From positions 24,135,116 to 24,199,115 of the forward strand of contig NC_067196.1 of assembly GCF_000699445.3 (NCBI RefSeq): a stretch of DNA of 64,000 nt, in the 5' to 3' direction. Positions 1 to 14,300 of the stretch are shown here, in pieces. The translations under genes were made by a program, and so were the position numbers. The notes under the pieces are model-generated. The model made no database searches. It was not told where the DNA came from and worked only from the letters and a program-made list of their open reading frames with translations. This DNA comes from Schistosoma haematobium. Lineage: Eukaryota; Platyhelminthes; Trematoda; Strigeidida; Schistosomatidae. Each line of letters begins with the position of its first letter. Position 1 is the stretch's first letter.

Positions 1-384
1 TTCATTTTTATTCTTTGTGGAAAGTAATCTCATTTTTCACACCAGGAAAATCATTTCTGCTCTAATTATCAAACATTTTGTAATGGGATCAAAAACATTT
101 GGTTTAAGAATTCTTAAGCATAAACTGAAAATATTTTTGTTAATCATGTATATTTTAAGAAGTCCTTGCATTAACTGAGCTATTTTAATTATATGGTGAA
201 TAAAGGTACATGACAAAGGAACACATATTTTGAATTTTTGAGGCCTGATAGAAGATAATCACATTACAGGATATACAATATTCACTTAGTTCTTAGTCCT
301 CACATCCAAGTATTTTTAACTAGGCACGTTTAAATAATACAGAGATAATGCTATTCTTCGCATAAATTTAAATATTTTCTGCAG

Positions 385-631
385 CATTAGCCGGGATCAA
401 AACAAAACACCACACCCCGTGTTTTCTCGAAGTGATGGTTCAACGCATCTCAAGTATTTAGATCTACTGACTAAGCAAGAAAGAAGGGACCACTGGATGT
501 ATTGCAGTTGGCATCACTTACCTCCTTACAGAATATCAAGTACGGCTAAATACGACTACCCTGGGTCATATTATTTACATTTATTGGAAAGACAACCAAA
601 AGAATATGTTATTCATCCTGACTTAGGTTAA
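385..631 (+). CDS. Terminal exon of an unrecognised protein (5' part lies outside the window)
   Basis: An open frame runs from a good acceptor (tttctgcag ending at 384) to a TAA at 629-631. It encodes about 82 residues that begin ISRDQNKTPHP and end KEYVIHPDLG. There is no ATG near the start, so this is a last exon and not a whole gene. The peptide is rich in Tyr, His, Trp and Pro (WMYCSWHHLPPYR, YDYPGSYYLHL) and has no membrane segment or signal peptide. That composition resembles small ciliary or sperm microtubule-inner-protein-type sequences, but I recognise no family and assign no function. An AATAAA follows 10 nt after the stop. The next feature on this strand is a dead retrotransposon. 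That it is a coding exon is fairly likely; its identity is unknown. Confidence 0.55.
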
Positions 632-640
632 AGATAGAGA

Positions 641-646
641 AATAAA
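641..646 (+). promoter_or_regulatory. Polyadenylation signal AATAAA
   Basis: A canonical AATAAA lies 10 nt after the stop codon of the 385-631 exon. It supports reading that exon as the 3' end of a transcript. Confidence 0.45.
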
Positions 647-1009
647 TACTTAACATTTTCAAAAGAGAGTTCCAAAGTAGTGGAACAAATCTGTAAATTT
701 TTTTGTTGGATATTAATGTATATACATAGTATCAAATTAAAGACTCACATTAGAAGCTTAAAAATGTTGTTCCCATGGAGAGACCCTAGTCATATATTGT
801 AATTTAAATACCAAGAATATAAAACCAATTACGTTTATTTGCTTTTATAAATTATTTATCTTCCTTAATACAGAAGACATGATTTTAAACTCATATAACA
901 CACAAACACATTACGGGATATTGATATGTTTAAAATGGTGTGTTGTTTGCCAGGAAAATTTGTCTATAAACAATAAACGAAGTTCAAATCTACTAGGGGG
1001 ATTTTCACA
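647..1009. other. AT-rich spacer, nothing recognised
   Basis: AT-rich sequence with stops in all frames between the terminal exon and the RTE-like element. I see no coding or structural signal. Confidence 0.4.
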
Positions 1010-2175
1010 GAACCAATGATATTTTGCAACCAATTTGCAACACTACGGATCATTGTGGAACAATCAATTGAATGGAATTCACCACTCTACATCAACTATG
1101 AGAAAGCATCTGATAGAGTGGACGGGATAACACTATGGAGGCTTCTTCGATACTACGGCGTGCCTGAAAAGATAGTCAATATCATACGGAATTCCAATGA
1201 TGGATTAAACTGCAAAATTGTGCATGGAGGACAGCTGACAGACTCGTTCGAATTAAAGACCGGTGTCAGGCAAGGTTGCTTACTCTCACCCTTTCTCTTT
1301 CTCCTGGTGATCGACTGGATCATGATGTCAATATTTGGAGAGAAACATGGGATACAGTGGACAGCTATGATGCAGCTGGACGGTCTAGACTTCGCAGATG
1401 AACTGGCTCTTCTACTGCACACGCAACAACAAATGCAGGAGAAGACGAACAGTGTAGCGGCAGCCTCAGCAGCAGTAGGTCTCAATATACACAAAGGGAA
1501 AAGCAAGATTCTTCGATACAACACAGCATGCACCAATCGAATCACACTTGGTTGAGAAGATTTGGAAGACGTAAAAACCCTTACATATTTGGGCAGCATT
1601 ATTGATGAACACGGTAGATCTGGTGCAGATGTGAAAGCGCGGATCGGCAAAGAGAGAGAAGCATATCTACAACTGAAGAACATCTGGAACTAAAAACAAC
1701 TGTCAACATCAAGGTCAGAATTTCTGATACAAATGTCAACACAGTTCTACTGTATGGGGCGGAACCTTGGACGATTACGAAAGCCATCATCAAGAAGACA
1801 CGAGTGTTTATTAACAGCTGTCTATGCAAAACGCATCGTATCCGTTGGCCAAACACTATCAGCAACAACCTATGGGAAAGAACAAACCAGATCACAGCAG
1901 AGGAAGAAATCAGGAAGAAGCGCTGGAAGTGGATAGGACACATATTGAGGAAAGCACCCAACTGCGTCACAAGGCAAGCCCTCACATGGAATCCGCAAAG
2001 CGAAAGGAGAATTGGAAGACCAAAGAACACATTACGCAGATAAATGGAGACAGACATGAGGAAAATGAACAACAATTGGATAGGACTAGAAAGGAAGGCT
2101 CAGGACAGAGTGGGTTAGAGAATGATGGTCGGCGACCTATGCTCTATTGGGAGTAACAGGCGTAAGTACGTAATT
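1010..2175 (+). mobile_element. 5'-truncated RTE-like non-LTR retrotransposon, reverse transcriptase part, decayed
   Basis: The frame at 1016-1555 encodes reverse transcriptase palm motifs: LYINYEKASDRVD (motif A region), TGVRQGCLLSPFLF (motif B) and MQLDGLDFADELALL (motif C). The usual motif C reads FADD, and here the second Asp is Glu. A stop at 1553-1555 and later frameshifts interrupt the rest. The downstream part still shows [11 protein letters not shown] (about 1586-1620), the tail motif [17 protein letters not shown] (about 1900-1955) and GRPKNTLRR (about 2017-2043). The 3' end is the typical RTE end, 'ctattgggagtaacaggcgtaagtacgtaa', near 2150-2175. The endonuclease domain and the first RT motifs are missing, as in ordinary 5' truncation. 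A closely related element lies on the minus strand at 13600-15325. Confidence 0.9.
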
Positions 2176-2601
2176 ATGTTTTATTGGAAGGAATCGAATT
2201 TTAACGGGAACGGTAAAAATATCCAAATGAACATTGGCTAATACATTTCCCTTTCTTAAAAGTTCACTTTTTATTCAAAAACTAAGTTAAATATGAAACT
2301 ACTGTCTTTATAAAAGTGGTAAGATCCTATAAGATGCAAATCAGAGAGAACTATATAAGTCGGTATTCAGAAATAACATAGTTTACTGATGAGTGTAATT
2401 ACTTTTAAAAGATAGTTCTAGTAAACCATACAGGTTTTAAGCATACAATCTAAAGAAAATCAATTGACAACAATATCATTCGAGAGTAATTATGCCAATT
2501 AGCACCTGGATGTATAACCTTGGTTTAAAAAATAACGCAATCATATTGGTAATTGTAGATTCAATCCAAAATTATCCGTGCTCATAGCAGTTTCATATCA
2601 G

Positions 2602-2602
<1 letters not shown>

Positions 2603-2651
<49 letters not shown>
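2603..2651. repeat. (TA)n microsatellite
   Basis: Uninterrupted TA dinucleotide run of about 24 units, 3' of the MOCS3 gene. Length is likely polymorphic. Confidence 0.95.
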
Positions 2652-2653
<2 letters not shown>

Positions 2654-2741
2654 AGTTCCTACTTTGCTCACACTTTCACAGATGGATACACAGCCATAAT
2701 GGTGATATTAGAGTTAAATCCAAGAAAATGTAGAAACCAAC

Positions 2742-2747
2742 TTTATT
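2742..2747 (-). promoter_or_regulatory. Probable MOCS3 polyadenylation signal
   Basis: The plus strand reads tttatt, so the minus strand carries AATAAA. It lies 85 nt beyond the MOCS3 stop codon, a normal distance for a short 3' UTR. Confidence 0.5.
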
Positions 2748-2831
2748 CATATAAGTACACATGAAATATCAATTAAGTTGGAATTTTGAATGATTTCCTA
2801 GTTTAATAAAAATAATAACCGTTTGAGCGAG

Positions 2832-5800
2832 TCAGTATATAGGGAAGTTGGGATCGATCTCCATTGACCACGCAGAAAGACCTCCAGCAACATCACAAAC
2901 TATGAAGTCACTAGGATTGGATTCAGTATTAGAACTCTTTAATTCTTCTTGTATCGAATCATTAACTTTACCGTTTAGATCATGATCAGAATTCGAACAT
3001 CGGAGAGATAATAGTGCGCTTTTTAAAAGTGGTGCAGCTTCTGCCGACTTATTACCACGATAGCACAAGAGAATTACTGAAATCACAAAAAGAATGATAA
3101 AAAAAGAGGGAGGGAATTTTAAACAATGAATCAAATTGAAAAAAAACATTTGTTGACATGTTTTTATGGTCAAAATAAAAAATTATAGTTAGGATGAGGT
3201 ATTTGAAATTCTCTTAATTTCAATACTTTATTGTATCTATGACGGTTTAAGTAGACTATGTCGAATATCAATTGAAGTTAACACTGCAGTGGAAGACTTT
3301 TCAACGGTCATCGAACAAAAGCTGGGAAATTTAGTATAAACTATAATGAATGTGTGAAGCCAGTGTGTTTCTGATTATCCCTAGATTGCTACATGAATTT
3401 ATCACTGGCACTGTGCATAAAGATTGAAAATAAGGTGAAATCTAAGTATCACATGAATCTAATCAATTGAAATTTCTGTCTATAAACAGGTGAGAGCCTC
3501 GAATTAACGACTGATATGCACCTATTCATAGGATAGCAAATAAAAGTCTCCTACAGGCAAGCAAAAAGATATGTAACGGTTAAACCTTACTAATTTACTG
3601 AGAATAAATACAGATAATAAAGCTAATAATGGTCTGTTTTAAAATCAAATTCAGCAAGTTTACAACAATAATCGTACTGATCAAAACCAATGCATACCAG
3701 GAAAAGGTAAAGTAGCTCCTTTGCTAATTTGGGTATCCATCATTTGTCGAATTTCTGATATGACTGAATCACGAAAAAGCTCACTTATGGGTACATCTAC
3801 AAAAAAAGTAGTATTTATCATAAATTATTTACCGATAGATGGCAAGTTAAATCATTAAAAGCCAATTAATTATTATAATAATCCCTAGAGTTGAATCTTT
3901 ACTGAAAGGAAAGGAAATTATCAGTAAATCATAACGTTATATGAACGTCAGGAAGTTAGTCCGTATAGAAAATGTCCTGTCCTGTAATTTTACGTTGAAT
4001 ACTAAAGACTATTAGCAGGTTCAGCAGTTCAAATCAAGCTTAATTTCACGCAATTATATCATTCAAGATTTTATGATTGAGTGGCCAGGTGCATTACGTC
4101 TATTCTTAAATCATTAAACACACCATAGTGAGTATTTACATTTCACTTGGAAAAAAATGATATTTGCAGACGTTACAATTATAGATAGTGAGGGATTAGG
4201 TTTTATTTGACTTTGGCGACACACAAAATTAGTGCTTGTGGTATTTTTAATATTTTTAACAGTTGAATTCACGATTCATTCTAAGCTAGACCACCATTGA
4301 AAACCTGAAAGCACTGGATGGCCATATTTTTAATAAATGAATGGGATACATCACGCAACCAAATCGTTTGTACAAAAAATCAAAAAATAAAATGATATGC
4401 AAGTGTAACTTACGCATAGATGACTTTAGATGACATATGTCGAATTCAGTTTTCGGACGAACATCGATAAGCAAATATGGTGATTGAGAGTCAATATAGC
4501 CTTTTAGTTGCTAAAGGAAAAAAGGTTAGATACAAAATGGTGTCGTATTTACTTGAACTGTTATACGATGACTGTTCATTGTCATGTTCATATTGCGCGG
4601 CTGCAAATAAAAAGTAATGCGATATACAAGTGTGTTATTTTTAAGACTTTCATACGAAGAATTTCAATATCAAATTGTTCTTCAATTAATATCGAATTTC
4701 AATGTGTATTTAAAAAATTGGCTGTTGGAATACACTGCCTAACTAGAAAACAAATATATTATAAACAAACATTTGAAAACAATCACAATCCATCAATATA
4801 ACAGGGACTAGACTAACTTTAATTTTGGTACCTGAATAAAATCAGACAGAAATATTTATTTTCATTGAATTCTGAAGAAAAGTGGTGAAACTGTAGATTG
4901 TGAGTGAATGTAAGAGCAGTGATACGAATAATTCATAAGAGCGATTAATTTTGCACATAGTACGGTTCACTCAGTTGATAGTATAGTAGTTATAGTATCC
5001 AACATTTTGAGCTTCAATTAAGTGAAGGGTTTGAAATCTAATCACCATTTGCTTTTGTATCAGAAAGCATCAAGGAAATTTGATCCGAAAAAGAAAGCTA
5101 AGATCGGGGAAGTGACTCAGTGATCTGGTAAGAATGAAGTAGAGATTTGTAAACTTTGGTAATGATACAATAAAAATTTTGTACGACAGGTACACATCCC
5201 ATGCAGGAGGAATCGAGATATTAAATGTTCAGACATATCAAACTGATGTACGCGATTTAAGTCATTTTTTATAATAGTTGAGATCATGAGCCAATTGAAA
5301 CTAGACCACAATATTTATTGATTTAAAATTGTTGATAACGCTTTGTTCAGTGACCTGTTAAGAGCTGTGCAGTTCTAAATTGGAGTCAATTTTCAAGATG
5401 AGTAACACGTCCTCACAATCATCCTCTAGTAAGATAATTAACGGCAACTTACTGTGCGATATTTAAACAACATTATATAATAATAAAGTGATAAATACCT
5501 TATCACAACTGGGTGTTCCACAGAATATAACATAATCAGTTAAGGGTCCGTCTACACTGTTTCTCACTGCATCATTTCCACATACAGGACAGTCTGGTCT
5601 GGGTTCCCTTAATTTTACTGAACGAGTCAAATTACGTTCAACATCCAAAAGAAATAGTCGACCCGTGTGAACATCTAAAACGAATTTTCATAGACAAAAA
5701 TTTGAAATTATCTAGACTATCAGAAAGTATGTTAAAATATATCTTAATAATACACTTCAATTGACGTTACAGAAATAAATTAATATATATGTAATATCCC

Positions 5801-8800
5801 AATGAGTGGAAGATCTATTTTTCCTACTTAGTAGGATATTACAAACATATTTATTTATAACAAACTACCCAATGCTCAGTTTATTCGAAATTACCAAGTC
5901 AAACATTGGTAATGATACCTACGAAGTTACAGAAAGTTCGAAAGAATTAACATAGGTTCGCTATGTAAAAATAAAACCGAAAATATACAGGTTACGAAAT
6001 AATAAGTATCCAGGTGAAACCATCGTTATAGCTGAGTACATTTATCAAACTTAAATGGGATAGGATTATACAGTGAGTGACTTTCTGAAATGGAGCAAGG
6101 TTGTAAACAAGTATTACTTAGATCGCAAAGCTTCTTTCTTCATGGTTAAAATGTTCATTCTCGAATAAACAACGAAATAAGTGATAGATGCTTTTTCGTT
6201 ACAATATTATGCTTAGATTAGATAACGAAGTTTAATTATTCCCCAAGCATATATACTAGAATTTAATTTTGGACGTCAGATTACATGAGTACTGAACGCT
6301 ACAATCGAAGTACAAATTAATTAAAGCTTTCATCCAATCAAAGTGAACTCAAACAATAATTCGATTTTCATTTTATATTAGATGATTTTGATTCCTCATT
6401 TCATTAGTGTGTTTGTTGAATTATCAAACTACATTACCACTTATTTCTTTATGTATTTGTCTTAGTTGCGATAAAGTGTACTTCTATTTTAAAATCATTG
6501 GAACGAAAAATATCAACTACACACAAACTCGTTAACTAATATAAACTACTAAGTTGATCAACAGTACAAAATCTCTTTTACAGTAAACGTACACTAAAAC
6601 TGAACAACTTGCATCTGGGTAATTATAAAGAGTATAAAATAAATTACTGAGTTCTTTTCTATTGTTTTATAGTCAAAGTATTCAAAAGTGAGCAATGCAG
6701 GCGCTAGTTAATTACCAACGTCTCGGAAACATGCTCGGAGTCCCACTTGTGATGCCTTAGCTGTATCAGATGTAATGATTAGGAGAACAGTAAATAAATT
6801 CCAGATTTTATGGAACAAAAACTATTGAACTGGTTCATATTTATTTTATTTTTAACGATATCAAATCTGATTGTGTTGACCTGAGTTTAGGGAGTTCACT
6901 ATACAATAGTATAATGGTAATAACAAATTTAGAAAATAAAAGCCATCAGAATGAATTTTATATGGTAATGGAAACAAGTTTGAGTGAAGCACTCTCTATG
7001 ATTTAAGAGCAATCTAATTAGTATAGTTGAATTTACTCCTGACTGTATTCTGGGAAAGATATTATAGTTATCTTGTAAGATGTAGTTTTTAGATGAACAA
7101 AAAATAGTAAATAATCTACATAAGTTTATTTTGAATATAACTGAATTAACATAGACTGACAGTGAAAAGAATGGACTAAAAAAATGGAAGGTTTATATGC
7201 TATCGCACGACTATTCGGTAAGAGATGCAGATTGGAAGATTTTTGTAAGTTATTCATCCGGACAAGGCCATCACCTACATTTATTTTTTGGGTTAGTCTG
7301 AACATAAGCGCATGAATTCTGGGGATAGTAACGCAGCTTTTGAAAATAAAGCTGCCAACAGTCTTAGTTGAGTTGGTCGTGCGTTAGGACCAGACACTAT
7401 TAACCTCAACTGATGGCAAGCAACCATGGGCAGCAACTTGTATACCTCATGAGAAAAAATGGTAATTTTAGGATAACAGAAACAAGTGTAAGATGATAAC
7501 TTGCGTGAGTCTTGCTGTAGAGCTCATAAAAGCTCATTAGTGTATACCAGTTCAGTTTAATTAAGTTATTTGTGCCGATAAACCGGAAGAATAAAAACAG
7601 TTTCATCATTGATGAATAACTCTGAACGAAGACTAAATGTTTAGTTTAATTAGGAAAAACTTAGAGATGAGCTAGAATGACCAAAGGCTTTTAGTTGTTA
7701 AAAAAACTCACCACCAACACCAGTCAATATTTTGATGACTTCAGCAGCTTGCATAGTGCCGATGATACCTGGAACTAAAATAAGTCAGGATTAGCTATCT
7801 TCATTCATAATATTGCAAATTATTTTATCAACTGGTCAAAGGAAAACGTAACATTGGAGCCTATTAACTACTGAACGTTAAATTTATGAATTATCGAAAA
7901 GTAAGGCAACTATTCAGATATTCTAGCAACTACTTCCATGACACATATAGAAGCTAACGTTCGACCATTCATTCGGGTAATTGTAGATTAAATATATGAA
8001 ATTAACTAAGCTGAAGATAAAGTAATATTAGAATATTTAGGATTCACCGAAATTCTGATGTAAGAATCAACATAATCAGCGAAGTTCATTCATTTCAAGC
8101 ACAAACTAATTAATCCTATAATAGATAACATAATGTTGTGATTTAGAGAAAATATATCAGAATTGGACGCAAATGTTCAGCAGTTTGGTGAATAAGATAA
8201 AAATAATCCATTTGCATCAGCACAGGCGATAATTTAAAAATCAACACTTTGGCTACGAATAATGCTATTTTGGCTTAAGTTGCAATAGCTGAATTGACTG
8301 AACTAATGTCACGAGTTATTTTAATTGTGCACATTTTTATTGAATTTGGACAGCATTAGTTGAAAAGATTCACAGTTGTTCAAATCAAAATTGGCACCAG
8401 TTTATGAAGTCATTTATGATTACTCAAAACAGCATAAGAATCATTGGTGGAGACCTTGCAACAATAAGCACAAGCGGTTGAAAATGGTAACGATCAAGAA
8501 TAATGGGATAATATAAATTTTACAGGGAAAGACTATTTTTCAAAGAGTAAATTAATTAGTGTTTCTGTCTAAATAACCCATATGTAGTTATCAGACTTCT
8601 GATATGAGTTAGCAAAAAAGCCAAATGAAAGTATTGAAGTTGCATACAACAGGAAATAGGGTGCCTCTATTTGCTTCTCAAACACTATAACGTTCGGTAA
8701 ATAGAACATAGCCATCCAGCTCAGAGATCACTACTCCAACATCCTCATCCTGAGCTACAAATACTCTCTATCATCTTGAAACAAATCTAAAGAGACGACT

Positions 8801-11308
8801 CTATTCATATTGAAGCCTAAACCCAGTCAATATCTTTTCAGGTCAGTTTATTGATTTAATACGCAAATACTAGTACAGCTAGGCACCAAAATATATATGC
8901 GTTACATAAATGCGGGGACGAAAATGTGGATGGATAAAGAAGAATAAGTGCAATTAAAAACAAATAAGTGAACGAACGTAGTATATGTTCTATCCGAACG
9001 AAGAATAAATGAATGGACTATTATTACATATATTCTTATTGGATAATTATTAAGTAACTAGATCACATATATACTGGTATTCCTTTTATCATAAGCTTTC
9101 ATTTGACCTATTGACTACTGTTATACGATTTGCTATTCTTAATTTATTCCCAATCATTAGTTACATTCTCTTATGCCCACAACCACTTTGGCTTGATCAT
9201 GTATAACAACTATTTTTCATTTTATATGATGCGGTCTGATCTGCTTGCATATAAACCACCTATGTCTGAAATATACAATTCATATGGTGGAGGCCGACAT
9301 TTGATTTCTGGACTGAACGGGTTGGGTTGGACGAGGATTAAGACTTGACTCAAGGCAACTAGTGCTGGCTGACGTGTCATTGGTTTGGCACAGGGACAAG
9401 GTCACAGTAGTCGGGATTCTGATTAGCGATTTTGTCATGTGATGTCTGACGGGCCATAGGACATAACTATATATAGTAAGAGAAACAGTTCATTTACAAA
9501 TGGAATCCCAAAGGATTTTTTCAGTTAAGCGAATGGCTCTCATTATTATGAAGAAATTAAAAGGAAACCACAGCGGGATTGCCATTAGCTTTTGTTCTGA
9601 TCTATGTCTGGTAACGTTCAAGTCAATAAATTGCATCATCCTCTAGGACCTTAACCAGGGGAGTCGTGTTGGATGCTTTCAAGTGCTGGATGATAGATTA
9701 CAACTGGCAATACATTCCTTGCACCTTTTACAGTCTTGATGCAATTAACATTTGCTAACTGTCTATTGGCTTAAAAGGAATTCCCTAAATTTAGTAGCAA
9801 CCATAAAAGCAAGACAATAAATGATGAGTAGTACGAATTGTCGATATTATAGAACACACTTTATTATCAGCTTACCTTAGGATTTATGCAGTTAAAAAGT
9901 ACAGAGGTTAGTTCAACCTTAAGATGATGCTCTCAACATTAGGAATGAACAGAGTGAGGAAAAAAAGCTTTTATCGGTTCTGCAGCAGACATTTAATTGG
10001 AAACAGGCTTAAACAAGTTTATTGCTAAGTGTTGTCATAACTCCACAGATAGTTTCGACATATTAGATTACATAAGAATTTTTTAGTAGGCTCAATTCAA
10101 TAAACAACTAACACATCAGCTCATACAGTAATTATCGGCTCACCTATTTCAGTTACCATAGAGGTTTTGGAATGACTTTTAAATAATAATTTAGAAAATT
10201 TGGATTTAGTTAGAAAATATCACTTCTTTGACTTTAATTAGTGAAAAGTCTAAGAAATCCACACAAGAATATTCAAATTTAAATTGATATTTCTATCGAA
10301 ATCTCTAAAGAGTTGCAATTCACGTTCAGATGATTTTTAAGATGATAAATCAAATAATATACAAAAGTGCTTAAATTATCAAGTTCACGTGGAACTTACC
10401 TACCCCAAAAACACCAGCTTCTGAACATCCTTGAACACTACTTGCCGGTGGTGGAACAGGATAAAGGCAACGAAAACATGGAGCTCGGTACTCTGCAGGA
10501 AGGTTACTAGAAGACAACACTTCTTCTGAGGGGCGAATTCGCTTGCTAAGATATACAGTCATTTGTCCTTCCAAACGTAAGGCGCTACCACTAACTAATG
10601 GTTTAGGTCCAGTTACTGCACAGGCTTCATTAATAAGGTAACGTGTTGCCAAGTTATCTGAACAGTCTACAACTACATCATATCTATTGTTTAAGAGAAA
10701 AAAATCATTTATCCACTGTAAAACTTTTAGAATGAGTTCCAACACAGAAAAAATCGGTGTGACGAGATAAGGTTGAGCTCCGCATTATTAATTTTTAAAG
10801 ATCTAAATTCGAACTAGAAATGATGAGATTTAATTATGATTTCAATAATTTATTTAACGACTGATAAATAAATTAGGTGTACGCAATTCTTTTCACTTAA
10901 CTGAATTTATCAGAATAACCGAATTCACTGTGTAGTACAACAGAAGTAAACCAAATTGACAAATAATTCCCATTTAAACATTAAAATTAAAACACCAATT
11001 TCAGCGAAGGGATCTCTTTTCAACGAATTTATTATCAAGCTGTACAATCGTATATATATGAAAATTTTTATTTTTGTAAAAGTACTAATTCCGTGAGGAA
11101 ATGTGAACATAGTTAATAAAAAAAGGTTATAATACTAGATTACGTAATACGAATAATAACAATAGATTTAGTGAATATAATAAGATGATTAAAATGTTTT
11201 TGTCATAATAATTAATAGGTCATAGAGGTGTAAAAAATAAAGTGATATGATGAGCGTTCATGAATAAAACAATGAGGATATAAGACATAAGTAAAGGGGG
11301 AATGCAGC

Positions 11309-11357
<49 letters not shown>

Positions 11358-14300
11358 GTAGAATAATCAAAATAATTAAGGCCAAGGTAACGATAACGAT
11401 AAGACGTACTTCTTTTGTACGCATAGTTCTGGTTTAAGCTCCTGGATGGTAAGAGCTTCGGCTATTTCTAAAAGTTGGATACGAAGAAATCTGGGTAGAT
11501 TTGAACGAATCATATAAACAACCTTAAAGTCATTTTGTGGATCTGTTGAATGGTTATAGTCGATTACGTGTTCAAGTATAGAACTCCTAACTGCTTTCCT
11601 TTCCCCTTCATAGAACCAAGCAGGAATATGTTCCCGTATCCGAGTTGAAAGCGAGCGCTGGCTACGGCCAATGTACCTTGCTCCACAAGAGGAGGTGAAC
11701 TGGTAGATGCACATGGAGGCGACCAGACGCGGAAGCTTATCTTTTATGGATACAGAAAATAAGTTTCTACTAGTGAAGGATATTCGCAGTTTTGCCGCGT
11801 TAAATGTTCTTCTAATAGTTGTTGTTAGACGATTTTTGATTACGTCTGATGTTCGATCACCTTTAAATTCCAGACTTATATAAAGGTTTTTCTTTGGAGT
11901 GTAACAACTAGAATTATTGTCGCGACTACTTCTATTCATATTCTTTTCTATGAACCGTTCTTCTTGGGGAATGCGAGTTCTTCGTTAATGCATTCCGTAC
12001 TGCATATGTGATGTATGCGATAGCATAAAGAATGGATAAGGTTTCTCTTCCTACTTAACGGAACCCAGCTGTAGAAGTTGGTTAGCTGGCCATTCCATGT
12101 TTGTTTTCTAAAATGGATCTTTTAAAGAACCATTACTCTTTCACATCAGACGTACATCGAGAAAAGGAATTGATTGGTCTCGTTCCCTTCCTAACGTGAA
12201 GTCTATGGAAGGGTGGCATGAGTTAAAGGTGTGTAGAATATCATCTAAATCAATATTATTGTCACAAACAACAAACGTGTCGTCCATGTATCTCACGTAT
12301 AGGTGGAATCGATTGATCATTGAACGGAGTTGGTCGTTTTTTACTTTTATTAACTGTGTTCACATTTCCTCACGGAATTAGTACTTTTACAAAAATAAAA
12401 ATTTTCATATATATACGATTGTACAGCTTGATAATAAATTCGTTGAAAAGAGATCCCTTCGCTGAAATTCGTGTTTTAATTGTAAACCAAATTAACAGTA
12501 ATCGGATGATAAAATATAAATTGTTTCATTATAAGATACACAAAAATTTAACAAAAATGATGGCCACAGATAAAAAATAAACTTGCCAATATAATTTACT
12601 AATCCCAACTACTACGAAACTCAAGCCGAGGTTTCCAACCGACTACTTACAATAAGGTAGAATTTCAAGATCATAAATATTCTTTGTTATTCTACTTACG
12701 CTTTTATAATGCCAACTGCATTCATGTGATCCAGGTGAATTTCATGTGCTTGTATATTAACCGCTGAATTTAATCTGAATATAATAATATTACAATCGAT
12801 AGACATACTCCATACACCTATTCGCAAGTGAATGAACTTTTGACATATTTATTGTCGATTCTGAATGTGCAACTTGACGATGAAGATTATTTAATTCAAC
12901 TTTATCATCATCAACAAGACCAATTGTGCCTGTAAAACAATTAAGATATAAAAAAACTTTATATATATATATACGATTGGTAGTAAATTCTTAAGCAGTT
13001 AATTATTGACTGTTTATGATAAAACCCATTTGGATATTTTTAAAATCCAGAACCAGTGGTTGTTTTTAGGATTGAATTCCCTAGTCGGTGGCTTATGCCC
13101 CACGAGGGATAACAGGTGTAAATAGTATATTAAGTAAATACAATACTAAAAATGTAATGTTTTCATGAAATGAAAACGATTTTTTCTTAGTTTTACACTG
13201 TGATATACAACATATGTATGCAACATTAATTTTTTTCTACGGATATTCAAAATAAATTAGCAAATCTCTTGTTTCACACTTGGTTAGGGGATTATATGAT
13301 ATGAAACTAACGTTTTATATGTGAGCCTTAGAATAACAAAATCAGTTAATAAAAAGTATGAAAGTGATATCGAAAACTCATCACTGTAATTTACTATGTA
13401 TTTCACTTCGCTCACTTCACAATGTACTTCTGTAATTTATCAAACCCGTCAAGAATGAGAATACGAGATTGGATTGCCACATATCACGAAACTAAGTGAA
13501 AACTGATTATTAAACTCCATCTTATTTAAGAGACATCTCTCTACTTTGATTATTATACTTACGGAAATATTTCTCTCGTTTCATTATTTTTTTCAAAAAT
13601 TGACTAGTTGATGCAGACTCCCAATTCTCGACGCAATGTTCTTTGGTCTTCCTCTTTTTCGTTTCCCTTCAGGATTTCAAGTTAGAGCTTACTATGTGAT
13701 GAAATTTGACGAGTTCCGTAATGTATGTCCTATCCACTTCCAGCGTCTTTTCTTAATTCCCTCCTCAGCTGGAAATTCGGTTTGTTCTCTCCCACAGTAG
13801 GCTGTTGCTGATGGTATCCGGCCAACGGACATCCAGTATCTTGTGTATATAGTTATTCACAAATGCTTTTACCTTTTCGATGATGGTTGTATTAGTTCTC
13901 CAAGATTCAGCTCCGTACAGTAGAATTGTTTTGACATTCGTATTGAATGATCTGACTTTGATGTTGGCTGACAGTTGTTTTTGAGTTCCATATGTTCTTC
14001 AACTGTAGGAATGTTGTCCTTGTTTTCTCAATTCTTTATTTTATGTCCTTATTGCATCCTTCTTATTCATCGATGATGCTGCCCAAGTACGTGAAAGTTC
14101 CCATCAAGTGTGATTGGGTTGGTGTTCTTCGTGTTGTATTTGAGGATCATGCTTTTCCCCTTGTGTATTTTGAGTCCCACTGATGCACTGGCTTCTGCTA
14201 CACTGGTTGTCTTGACCTGCATTTGTTTGTGTGCATGAGATAGAAAGGGGAGGTCATCTACAAAGTCCAAATCGTCTAGTTGCATCCAAGATGTTAACTA

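Larger units (their letters stand above)
10946..12497 (-). mobile_element. Penelope-like element with inverted terminal arms and a 16-bp target-site duplication
   Basis: Coding part on the minus strand. Near 12270-12330 the RT motif YMDDTF is followed by [12 protein letters not shown]. The frame then breaks up, and the ORF at 11939-11376 encodes a GIY-YIG endonuclease region ([23 protein letters not shown]) as found C-terminal to RT in PLEs. The RT is cut off at about 12345. Inverted arms of about 138 bp flank it, 10985-11122 and 12346-12483, with only a few differences. A 16-bp direct repeat (gtaaaccaaatt[g/a]aca) brackets the unit, at 10946-10961 and 12482-12497, with one mismatch, and fits a target-site duplication. 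It sits in the MOCS3 intron between exons 4 and 5. A (TAA)n run lies between the left arm and the ORF. Confidence 0.85.

Noticed and set aside
11212..11424. Minus-strand frame rich in leucine
   Set aside because: It is a translation of the (TAA)n microsatellite.
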